A stretch of DNA of 5,671 nt from an uncultured bacterium (GCA_900556295.1 USOK01000115.1:1-5671), one strand, 5' to 3'; positions 1 through 5,614 are shown, numbered from the stretch's first letter. Program-made: numbers and translations. The notes: generated from the sequence alone by a model not told the origin.

Positions 1-186
1 AAAAATATGAGTGAAAAACCTCGAGGACACCAAAATATTGATCCAGACGGATATGATTACCAAATAAATGAAAAAGGAACAATTAAGTTGAATGCATATC
101 CGAATACTAAGAAAGGGCAACTAACAAAAGAACAAAACGCTCTACTTAGAAACTCATTAGGAAAGCTCTTGGGAAAAGCTAAATAA
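1..186 (+). CDS. C-terminal part (or all) of an unrecognised small hydrophilic protein
   Basis: A plus-strand frame is open from the first base and ends at TAA 184-186. An ATG lies at position 7 and would give a 59-aa protein. The frame continues upstream of that ATG to the window edge and only six bases precede it, so a Shine-Dalgarno cannot be judged. This may therefore be the tail of a longer protein. The visible product is basic and hydrophilic. It has a Gly/Asp/Tyr-rich first half (DPDGYDYQINEKG) and a Lys/Leu-rich end (LLRNSLGKLLGKAK) that could form an amphipathic helix. No membrane segment or signal peptide is visible and I do not recognise a family. Its stop is 2 bp from the stop of the converging minus-strand gene, and the codon choice is AT-rich like that of its neighbours. 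That it is coding is likely but not certain. Confidence 0.55.
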   Translation, partial: KNMSEKPRGHQNIDPDGYDYQINEKGTIKLNAYPNTKKGQLTKEQNALLRNSLGKLLGKAK

Positions 187-188
187 AC

Positions 189-422
189 TTAATAATTTTC
201 ATTTTGGGAATTTTGTTCATAATTTATAGTTTGTTGACGCATATTTTCAATTTCATTAACTTGCGTATCAACTTGCTCTTTTACACTTCTAGTATCAACA
301 GAAGAATCATTCAAGTTTATAGAAGAAGTCCCTTTAAAAGCATTCATTCCAATAAGAAAAACTATAGTCGTTAAAACTAACCCAATTAACAAATCTATAG
401 CCCCAAAAGCATCTCGTTTCAT
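189..422 (-). CDS. small pilin-like single-pass membrane protein, 77 aa
   Basis: No family is recognised with certainty. The protein opens with a short basic leader (MKRDA), then a hydrophobic segment at about residues 6-29 starting FGAIDLLIGLVL, then a polar, acidic C-terminal part. The segment lines up with the type IV pilin/pseudopilin consensus F-T-L-I-E-L-L-I: F6 would be mature residue +1, D10 would replace the conserved Glu+5, and A5 would replace the usual Gly-1. Residues 44-68 look helical and coiled-coil-prone (Val/Ile/Met spaced among Glu, Gln and Asn). Expected topology is N-terminus in the cytoplasm and about 48 residues outside. The length is short for a structural pilin. The ATG at 422 is supported by TAGGAG five bases upstream, which contains the stop of the preceding 95-aa gene, so the two are probably translated together. 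Alternative: a plain small membrane protein with a bitopic anchor. The gene is confident, the pilin-like reading tentative. Confidence 0.8.
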   Translation of the reverse strand: MKRDAFGAIDLLIGLVLTTIVFLIGMNAFKGTSSINLNDSSVDTRSVKEQVDTQVNEIENMRQQTINYEQNSQNENY

Positions 423-427
423 TTTTT

Positions 428-433
428 CTCCTA
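428..433 (-). promoter_or_regulatory. Shine-Dalgarno of the 77-aa gene, overlapping the upstream stop
   Basis: Read on the minus strand, TAGGAG is followed by five A residues and then ATG at 422. Its first three bases are the TAG stop of the 95-aa gene. This arrangement favours termination-reinitiation coupling and supports the ATG at 422 as the true start. Confidence 0.85.
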
Positions 434-718
434 TCTTAATTTATTTTTTTGGATAAAAAATCTAACAGCTTCTTCTGTAGATTTTGGAGTTCTCAATATT
501 TCATCTTCAATACTATGTCGTCGAACTTGCACAAAAAATTTGTTATAAAGCGTCAATCCAATATAGATTATTACAGATGATAAAACAACACCCCCCATAG
601 CCAAAGCAAATTTTGTTATCGCAGTGCTCATACCAGTATTGCGGGCTTGGTCACACAAACCCGCATTTACTGTCAAAAATAGAAATGTAATTATTGTACT
701 AAAGATTTTATTCTTCAA
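431..718 (-). CDS. small secreted-signal/membrane protein, 95 aa, overlapping the ribonuclease stop
   Basis: Not recognised as a named family. With a TTG start at 718 the product is 95 aa. It has a basic N-region (MKNK), a hydrophobic core at about residues 5-17 and a plausible signal peptidase I site after VNA (17-19). A short polar linker containing C22 follows, then a membrane segment at about 37-57, then a basic-to-polar tail (RR at 66-67) of about 38 residues ending in FFIQKNKLR. If the signal is cleaved, the positive-inside rule puts the tail in the cytoplasm. The frame stays open upstream to 877, but there it lies inside the ribonuclease tail in another frame, is extremely Lys-rich and lacks a sensible start. 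TTG 718 is preferred because it gives a classic signal peptide and overlaps the ribonuclease stop by 11 nt. An ATG at 631 is the alternative, but it would lose the signal sequence and has no clear Shine-Dalgarno. The Shine-Dalgarno before TTG is also weak (only purine-rich), consistent with coupled translation. Confidence 0.72.
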   Translation of the reverse strand: MKNKIFSTIITFLFLTVNAGLCDQARNTGMSTAITKFALAMGGVVLSSVIIYIGLTLYNKFFVQVRRHSIEDEILRTPKSTEEAVRFFIQKNKLR

Positions 719-2534
719 TTTTTTCTTCTTCTGCCTCTTTGGCTTTTTTAGCTCTTGGTTTTCTTGTTTTAGAAGCTCCTCGATTAGGACGACGAGTACG
801 TTTTGGCTTTTCTTCAACTTGTTCTTCAGAAGATTTTTCTGTTTGTTCAACAGGGACCTCTGCTTGAGCTTTTTCATCTGTTGAAGCTACTGCTTCTTCA
901 ACCTTTTCAGATTTTTCAACTGCTTCCGGCTCAATTACAGGTTTAATTTCTTCATTCGGTTTAAGAACTGTTTCCGCTGTTTCTACAACTTGTTCAGTTG
1001 CTTCTTGCGGAGCCTCTTGTTTTTTCTCAAACTTGCTCTTTCTTCCGCCACGTTTACGTTTATTTTCACGTTTTTCAGTTTCCTGAGTTGCAACTGTAGA
1101 CGGATTTTCAACCTCTACAACAGGTGCTTGTTGAACTTGTTGCTCTTCAACTGCCTCTTGTTGTGGAGCCGGTTGATTTTGGTTGTTATTTTTATTGTTT
1201 TTGTTGTTCTTTTTAAAGTTATTTACAGGCAATTTCATTTTTGCAGCTTTTGCTCTGTATTCACCTTCTGCTGTCGGAGTTGCAAAGTTGAATTCGTTCA
1301 TAAAGTAGCCTGTACCTTGGCAGTGCGGACATCTTTTTGTAAAGATTTCAGACAACGATTGACCTTGTCTGTGACGGGTCAATTCAACAAGGCCTAAATC
1401 AGAAATTTGTCCGACTTGCGGTTTTGCCTTATCCGGTTCAAGAGCAATTTCCAATTCTTCAAGCATAGCAAGCTTATCCGCTCTTGACATCATATCAATA
1501 AAGTCAACGATAATCATACCGCCAATATTTCTCAAACGAAGTTGACGAGCGATTTCATGGACAGCTTCAATATTGGTTTTCAAAATCGTTTCATCTTGTG
1601 TTGATGAACTTGTGAACTTACCACTGTTAACATCAATTACCGTCAAAGCCTCTGTCTGTTGGATAAACAAGTAACCGCCTGATGGCATATTAACTTTAAT
1701 ATTCAATGCAGCTTTTATTTCTTTGTGTACATCTGTTGCCACAAGAAGAGGTTCTGTTCCTTTGTACAAAGTAACTTGAACGTTTTTGTTCATGTGCCAG
1801 TTTTGCAAAATATTTTGAACTCTTTGCATTGCAAAAGCTGTATCTACAACGATTTCCTTAACATCTTCCGTACAAGCTTCTCTAATTGTTCTATAAAGTA
1901 AGTCTTGATCACGATACAAAAGGTTTGGAGGAGTCATAGTTTCAGACGCTGTTATAATATTATTCCATTTTTCAAGCAAAATTTCCAAATCTTCTTGAAT
2001 ATCAGCTTCTGACTGACCTTCTGCCTCAGTTCTAATAATTACACCAACTCCAACAGGCTTAATCAAACTTACAACAGATTTCAAACGAGCTCTTTCCTTG
2101 GAGTTTTCGATTTTTTTACTGATACTGATTCCGGGTTCGTTCGGCATCAATACCAAAAATCTTCCAGGAAGGCTAACTTCTGTTGTAACTCTAGGTCCTT
2201 TATGTCCTGTCGGTTCTTTTACAACTTGTACGATTAATTTTTGTTTTGGAGAAAGTTTGTCTTTCAAAGAGCCTTTGCCCATAACATCTTGTGCGTGCAA
2301 AAAGCCCATCTTATCAACACCTACGTCAACAAATGCCGCATCAATACTTGGCAAAATGTTGTCAACTGTTGCTAAATAAACATCTCCTAAAATTACATCT
2401 CCTCTTGAAATAAAGAAATCAGTAACTTTTCCACCTTCCATTACCGCTGCAATATTGTCGCGTTCGGCAATAATAATTCTTTTGTCAGCATTTTGTTGCT
2501 GATGATTTTTGTTGTTACGTTTTTCGTTTGCCAT
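708..2534 (-). CDS. rne: ribonuclease E/G family endoribonuclease (Rne/Rng), 608 aa
   Basis: Endoribonuclease that cuts single-stranded AU-rich RNA in mRNA turnover and rRNA/tRNA maturation. Residue numbers run two behind E. coli RNase E. The S1 RNA-binding domain is at about 36-125. The 5'-monophosphate sensor pair R168/T169 corresponds to R169/T170. The DNase I-like catalytic site has D301 in VIDVNSGKF and D344 in IIVDFIDM (E. coli D303 and D346). The zinc-link is C402-P-H-C405, followed by QGTGY. From about 412 the protein is a low-complexity tail: an Asn/Lys stretch (439-454), a Gln/Glu/Val/Pro-rich stretch, basic patches at 488-505 and 576-599, and an acidic end. The start is ATG 2534, with AAAGGA six bases upstream. 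The in-frame ATG at 2594 lies inside the radical SAM gene and would add 20 unrelated residues, so it was not used. The catalytic core is shared by RNase E and RNase G. The tail makes the protein longer than E. coli RNase G (about 490 aa) and much shorter than E. coli RNase E (1061 aa), similar to cyanobacterial RNase E. No membrane-binding hydrophobic segment is visible. Confidence 0.96.
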   Translation of the reverse strand: MANEKRNNKNHQQQNADKRIIIAERDNIAAVMEGGKVTDFFISRGDVILGDVYLATVDNILPSIDAAFVDVGVDKMGFLHAQDVMGKGSLKDKLSPKQKLIVQVVKEPTGHKGPRVTTEVSLPGRFLVLMPNEPGISISKKIENSKERARLKSVVSLIKPVGVGVIIRTEAEGQSEADIQEDLEILLEKWNNIITASETMTPPNLLYRDQDLLYRTIREACTEDVKEIVVDTAFAMQRVQNILQNWHMNKNVQVTLYKGTEPLLVATDVHKEIKAALNIKVNMPSGGYLFIQQTEALTVIDVNSGKFTSSSTQDETILKTNIEAVHEIARQLRLRNIGGMIIVDFIDMMSRADKLAMLEELEIALEPDKAKPQVGQISDLGLVELTRHRQGQSLSEIFTKRCPHCQGTGYFMNEFNFATPTAEGEYRAKAAKMKLPVNNFKKNNKNNKNNNQNQPAPQQEAVEEQQVQQAPVVEVENPSTVATQETEKRENKRKRGGRKSKFEKKQEAPQEATEQVVETAETVLKPNEEIKPVIEPEAVEKSEKVEEAVASTDEKAQAEVPVEQTEKSSEEQVEEKPKRTRRPNRGASKTRKPRAKKAKEAEEEKIEE

Positions 2535-2540
2535 AAAAAA

Positions 2541-2546
2541 TCCTTT
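2541..2546 (-). promoter_or_regulatory. Shine-Dalgarno of the ribonuclease gene
   Basis: AAAGGA on the minus strand is followed by six T residues and the ATG at 2534. Its first two A residues belong to the TAA stop (2547-2545) of the radical SAM gene. This decides the ribonuclease start in favour of 2534 over the in-frame ATG at 2594, and it implies translational coupling between the two genes. Confidence 0.88.
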
Positions 2547-5124
2547 ATAATTCTTGTAAATCTTTATCAAAGAATCTGGTTCGCCTGATATCAAACGTTA
2601 CACCTGATGCAATCAAATCCATCAAAACATCTGCTCTCAACGCGGGAATTCCTGCTTCAACTGTCCCATCTTCTTTGTTCACTGCTGATTGACCGGTTTT
2701 TAGTACTATGAACAGACTTTCTCCGTCAAACCTATATGATTTTATTGACTGTTTAATGTCTGTTTTTTTGAGTAAACCTTTTTTGTTTTTCTTCTCGATA
2801 AAAATTTCTTCGAAAGATAAAACTCTGTCCGTATTATATACCAAATCTTTAAAATCGTAAAGTGATTTATTAAAAATATCCACCTTATATTCTGCCCACT
2901 GTGCTGTAATATCAATTGCCGGAGCATTTTTTGCGATTTTTACAATACTTATAATTCTTGATTCTTTCGGAAGAACTTTTTCCAACTTTTCTTTCAATTC
3001 GTTTTCCGTCAAATCGTCAAACAATTCTACATCAACAAGTTCTCCATCACTTTCCGCAAACAATGGCAGTGCAACGCCCATAGAAACCTTCATTGACGGG
3101 TTATAGCCAAGCGAATAAACAATATCTAAATCCGTTCGAGCAAGTGCCTTAAAGAAAGTATTTTGCCAATCAAGGTGAGAAAAATACTTCAAAATCCCTG
3201 TTTTTGTCAACTTAATTCGATATTTGTAAACCTCTCTGTCATAGCCGTTTACAGTTGTCGGATCTTTGTGCTCGATTTTCATATTCTGAGCTTTTTCACA
3301 AGCCTTGAAAGGTTTTGCCATAACCTTATGCGTCTTTAAATTCGGACAAACGCCACAGTTTACACACTGTTTTTCACAAGTAGGAACAACAGATGCTTGG
3401 AGGTCAAGAGGCATAGATGCCAAGTCGTTTACAGCAATGTTATATTCATTAACCAGCCAACTTTTATCAATTCCTGTGTTAATGAAATCCCAAGGAAGCT
3501 CTTCATCTGTTGAAAACTGGTGTTTTGCAAGTTCAGCTAAGTCAAAACCTAACTCTTTCGCCGTTTCATGCCAGATGTCTTCCTTAAAATACTCACCCCA
3601 AGCGTCAAGGTAACAACCTTTTTTATAAAGAGCCTCAATATACTTACAAAGTGACCTGTCACCACGAGTCAAAACCGCCTCAATTTGCGAGATTACGTCC
3701 TCGTGATAATTGATTTTCAAACCTTTTATGTGCTTAGTTTTTTCTTTCAAATGTCTGATATGTTCTGAAACCTCTTTCAAATCCATCTGTCCGCACCACT
3801 GAAACGGAGTAAACGGCTTCGGCACAAAGATTGACAAGGTACAAGTTATATCAAGCCCATGATTTAAGCCTTTTTCACGCTTCAAAAGTCTTGCACGATA
3901 CTTAATTCGGTTCAAAAGTTCCGCCATCTCGTCCATATCTTCCAGCGTTTCAGTCGGAAGTCCGCAAATAAAGTAGATTTTCCCCCTCGCCCAGCCGTTT
4001 TCGTAAAGAGTCAAAACAGCATTCAAAATCATTTCTTCCGTAATATTTTTCTTTATAACATTGCGGAGTCGCTGACTACCGGCTTCTGGTGCAAGTGTCA
4101 TTGTTGATTTTCGAACACTTTGGACAAGATTTGCAAGTTCAAGATTAAAACCGTCAATACGTTGACTCGGAAGAGATACGGAGATTTTTTTGTCGTTAAA
4201 ATCAACTGCAAGTTCTTTTATAACCTCATTAATATTTTTGTAATCGTTTGAAGATAACGAAAGCAAAGAATACTCATCATATCCGGTGTTTTTCACCAAC
4301 TCTTTTGCAATCTTAATAATATCCTCAGCAGGCCTTTCTCTAATCGGCAAAGTCACATGCCCCGGTTGGCAAAAACGACACATTCTACCGCAACCACGAC
4401 GAATTTCCACAACCGCCCTATCCTGAACAGATGTCGAAAACGGTATCGGATACGATTTCAAAGCTGTATCATAAGTTAATTGCGCAATTCGTTTATTAAC
4501 TTTTCCACCAACAGATGCCGACCAACGACCGGCTTCCGGAGAAACCAAAGCCTTAATTCTTTCCGCTCTTGGCATTCCCTTAGTTTTTTCTAAAATTTCA
4601 CAAACTTCTCTAAGCGTATCTTCGCCATCACCAATCATAAAAACGTCAATAAAATCAGCCATCGGCAAAGGATTAAACGCACAAGGCCCGCCTGCCATAA
4701 CAATCGGATCGTCATCGCCTCTCATATCGTTGCGATATGGGATTCCTGACATTTCAAGCATTTTCAAAACTGTCGGATACGCAAGTTCATATTGAAGAGA
4801 AAAACCAACCGCATCAAAATCTTTCAAATATCTTTTGCTTTCAACACCATAAAGCATTTTAGGCTTGAAATCAGCTTCCGGAGCATAAGCTCTATCCGCG
4901 AACCAGCCATCATGCTTGTTTACAATATCATATAAAACTCGAACCCCAAGATTACTAATCCCGATTTCGTACTTGTCCGGAAAAACAAACGCAAACTTAA
5001 CCTTTGCCTCATCAAAATTTTTGTTATACGATAAATACTCACCACCAACGTACTGGTATGGTTTTACGCAATTATGTAATGCCTCGTGATTTTCTCTAAA
5101 AAAACAGTTCAAAATTTCCCTCAC
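2545..5124 (-). CDS. TIGR03960-type radical SAM protein fused to a TIGR03936/DUF2344 domain, 859 aa
   Basis: A predicted iron-sulfur radical SAM enzyme whose substrate and reaction are not known; the family is defined by its constant association with Rne/Rng genes. Domains in order: a B12-binding-like Rossmann region (about 40-200) that starts after the family's conserved KPYQYVGGEY (21-30); a radical SAM barrel (about 235-450) with the cluster C245-x3-C249-x2-C252 in GCGRMCRFC and a GLPTET motif at 388-393; a second cysteine cluster C583-x3-C587-x2-C590-x2-C593; and a DUF2344 domain (about 633-830) recognised by FSHLDWQNTFFKAL and YSLGYNPSMKVSMG. The cobalamin motif DxHxxG is absent, so true B12 binding is unproven. 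Many bacteria encode the two halves separately; the fused form is known from cyanobacteria. The start is uncertain: GTG 5124 has AAAGGA only 2 nt away, while TTG 5112 has GAGGG at 5 nt. An in-frame TAA at 5151-5149 rules out a much longer form. The gene lies 33 nt after the 114-aa gene and 10 nt before the ribonuclease ATG. Confidence 0.94.
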   Translation of the reverse strand: MREILNCFFRENHEALHNCVKPYQYVGGEYLSYNKNFDEAKVKFAFVFPDKYEIGISNLGVRVLYDIVNKHDGWFADRAYAPEADFKPKMLYGVESKRYLKDFDAVGFSLQYELAYPTVLKMLEMSGIPYRNDMRGDDDPIVMAGGPCAFNPLPMADFIDVFMIGDGEDTLREVCEILEKTKGMPRAERIKALVSPEAGRWSASVGGKVNKRIAQLTYDTALKSYPIPFSTSVQDRAVVEIRRGCGRMCRFCQPGHVTLPIRERPAEDIIKIAKELVKNTGYDEYSLLSLSSNDYKNINEVIKELAVDFNDKKISVSLPSQRIDGFNLELANLVQSVRKSTMTLAPEAGSQRLRNVIKKNITEEMILNAVLTLYENGWARGKIYFICGLPTETLEDMDEMAELLNRIKYRARLLKREKGLNHGLDITCTLSIFVPKPFTPFQWCGQMDLKEVSEHIRHLKEKTKHIKGLKINYHEDVISQIEAVLTRGDRSLCKYIEALYKKGCYLDAWGEYFKEDIWHETAKELGFDLAELAKHQFSTDEELPWDFINTGIDKSWLVNEYNIAVNDLASMPLDLQASVVPTCEKQCVNCGVCPNLKTHKVMAKPFKACEKAQNMKIEHKDPTTVNGYDREVYKYRIKLTKTGILKYFSHLDWQNTFFKALARTDLDIVYSLGYNPSMKVSMGVALPLFAESDGELVDVELFDDLTENELKEKLEKVLPKESRIISIVKIAKNAPAIDITAQWAEYKVDIFNKSLYDFKDLVYNTDRVLSFEEIFIEKKNKKGLLKKTDIKQSIKSYRFDGESLFIVLKTGQSAVNKEDGTVEAGIPALRADVLMDLIASGVTFDIRRTRFFDKDLQEL

Positions 5125-5132
5125 AATCCTTT
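5118..5132 (-). promoter_or_regulatory. start-deciding ribosome binding region of the radical SAM gene
   Basis: On the minus strand, AAAGGA (5132-5127) lies two bases before the GTG at 5124, which is unusually close. GAGGG (5122-5118) begins inside that GTG and lies five bases before a TTG at 5112. Both starts are in the same frame and differ by four residues. Spacing favours TTG 5112; codon strength favours GTG 5124. Either leaves the family's conserved VGGEY intact. Confidence 0.5.
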
Positions 5133-5157
5133 GCAGATGAAGAAATATTTATATAAG

Positions 5158-5502
5158 CTAAGCAGAAGTATCCGGGAAATACTTATCAATCTCTATAATC
5201 GTACCATCTAAAGTATTTTCTTGAAAAGATTCTATAAACTTAAACAGGTCTGAATTTGGCACATCATAATTATACAGAACAGTTTCGCCTTTATATTCAC
5301 GCATCACACGCACAATATAATGGCATCCTTGCGCATATTTTAACAAATGTTCTGGATTAAACTTATTTCCATTATGATCTTTATCAATTCTTACATAATT
5401 AAATCCTGCGTAGAATTTAACCTTCTCTTCTGTTTCAGGTTTTAATTTATTATTATGCTTAGAGAATATATCTATAACTTTTTTATTAATTTCATCTACC
5501 AT
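5158..5502 (-). CDS. hypothetical soluble protein, 114 aa, first gene of the cluster
   Basis: No family recognised. The product is soluble, mixed alpha/beta in appearance, with no signal peptide or membrane segment. A charged N-terminal helix (about 1-30, MVDEINKKVIDIFSKHNN) is followed by a probable strand, then residues 40-51 (DKDHNGNKFNPE), which match the EF-hand loop spacing D-x-D-x-N-G-x5-E. Position 8 is Lys rather than the usual Ile/Val/Leu, so calcium binding is only a possibility. The rest contains strand-like stretches (HYIVRVMREY, TIIEIDKYF) around a helix at about 84-94. The ATG at 5502 is the only plausible ATG: an in-frame TAG lies five codons upstream and the next Met is residue 67. 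There is no Shine-Dalgarno in front of it; instead a promoter ends just upstream, so the gene is probably read from a leaderless transcript. Codon use looks more AT-rich than in the radical SAM gene, as expected for an accessory gene. It sits 33 nt upstream of the radical SAM gene and may be co-transcribed with it. Confidence 0.8.
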   Translation of the reverse strand: MVDEINKKVIDIFSKHNNKLKPETEEKVKFYAGFNYVRIDKDHNGNKFNPEHLLKYAQGCHYIVRVMREYKGETVLYNYDVPNSDLFKFIESFQENTLDGTIIEIDKYFPDTSA

Positions 5503-5508
5503 ACATCT

Positions 5509-5537
5509 ATTAAACTATAAGTTTTGAAGCATGTCTA
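5509..5537 (-). promoter_or_regulatory. sigma70-type promoter of the minus-strand cluster
   Basis: Read on the minus strand, TAGACA (5537-5532, five of six bases match TTGACA) is followed by a 17-nt spacer and TTTAAT (5514-5509, five of six match TATAAT). The sequence upstream of the -35 is very AT-rich, as in UP elements. Standard spacing puts +1 at about 5502, the A of the 114-aa gene's ATG. An overlapping TATAGT (5519-5514) is another possible -10 but lacks a good -35 at the right distance. No other convincing promoter for the cluster was found, although internal promoters inside the long genes cannot be excluded. Confidence 0.6.
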
Positions 5538-5557
5538 AATTATTAAGCAAATTATTA
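5537..5557 (+). repeat. tandem-phased 9-bp direct repeat AAATTATTA
   Basis: AAATTATTA occurs at 5537-5545 and again at 5549-5557, a 12-bp period close to one helical turn. It abuts the -35 of the minus-strand promoter. It could be an UP element or a protein-binding site. In such AT-rich DNA a chance repeat is also quite possible. Confidence 0.35.
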
Positions 5558-5569
5558 CAATTTATAACT

Positions 5570-5598
5570 TTGTATTGCCGAAAGCAGATTTTTATACG
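5570..5598 (+). promoter_or_regulatory. possible weak promoter of the right-edge gene
   Basis: TTGTAT (5570-5575, three of six consensus bases) is followed by a 17-nt spacer and TATACG (5593-5598, four of six). This would start transcription near 5605 and give a leader of about 24 nt that contains the Shine-Dalgarno. The match is poor; the main support is position and spacing upstream of a clear gene start. Confidence 0.3.
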
Positions 5599-5614
5599 AG
5601 AATAAAATCATCAT

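Larger units (their letters stand above)
189..5502 (-). other. predicted five-gene transcription unit
   Basis: All five minus-strand genes follow one another with junctions of +33 nt, +10 nt, -11 nt and -3 nt (the last measured from TAG 431 to the Shine-Dalgarno at 433-428; the ATG at 422 lies 8 nt after the stop). No terminator-like hairpin with a T-run was found at any junction. Inference: one polycistronic mRNA with coupled translation from the radical SAM gene onward. The 33-nt gap after the 114-aa gene is the likeliest place for a break or a second promoter. Confidence 0.6.

Noticed and set aside
161..180. Hairpin with AGCT arms near the end of the left plus-strand gene
   Set aside because: Only four pairs, self-complementary arms, and no T-run after it.
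708..877. Extension of the 95-aa gene's reading frame to an ATG at 877
   Set aside because: The extra 53 codons lie inside the ribonuclease tail in another frame and encode a very Lys/Leu-rich run, which is the out-of-frame reading of its Glu/Lys-rich codons. There is no family support, and the extension would bury the signal peptide.
624..884. 86-aa plus-strand frame rich in Phe
   Set aside because: It is the antisense of the ribonuclease tail and the 95-aa gene; the Phe runs are complements of Lys/Glu codons.
990..1397. 135-aa plus-strand frame with hydrophobic stretches
   Set aside because: It is antisense to the low-complexity ribonuclease tail and zinc-link region, whose frame is clearly the coding one.
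2098..2379. 93-aa plus-strand frame
   Set aside because: Antisense to the S1 domain region of the ribonuclease; no Shine-Dalgarno or family features.
2535..2594. Longer ribonuclease starting at ATG 2594
   Set aside because: It would overlap the radical SAM coding end by 50 nt and add 20 residues unrelated to the family, whereas ATG 2534 has an ideally spaced Shine-Dalgarno.
2742..2927. 61-aa minus-strand frame
   Set aside because: Lies wholly within the DUF2344 coding region in another frame, with no supporting features.
3305..3613. 102-aa plus-strand frame
   Set aside because: Antisense to the conserved radical SAM gene, including its second cysteine cluster.
5166..5184. Inverted repeat AAGTAT-N7-ATACTT as terminator or attenuator after the 114-aa gene
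   Set aside because: Only six AT-rich pairs, located inside the last codons of the gene, and not followed by a T-run on either strand; probably too weak to terminate.
5512..5524. AAACT-ATA-AGTTT palindrome over the -10 region as an operator
   Set aside because: Five-base arms in AT-rich DNA are expected by chance, and no second copy was seen.
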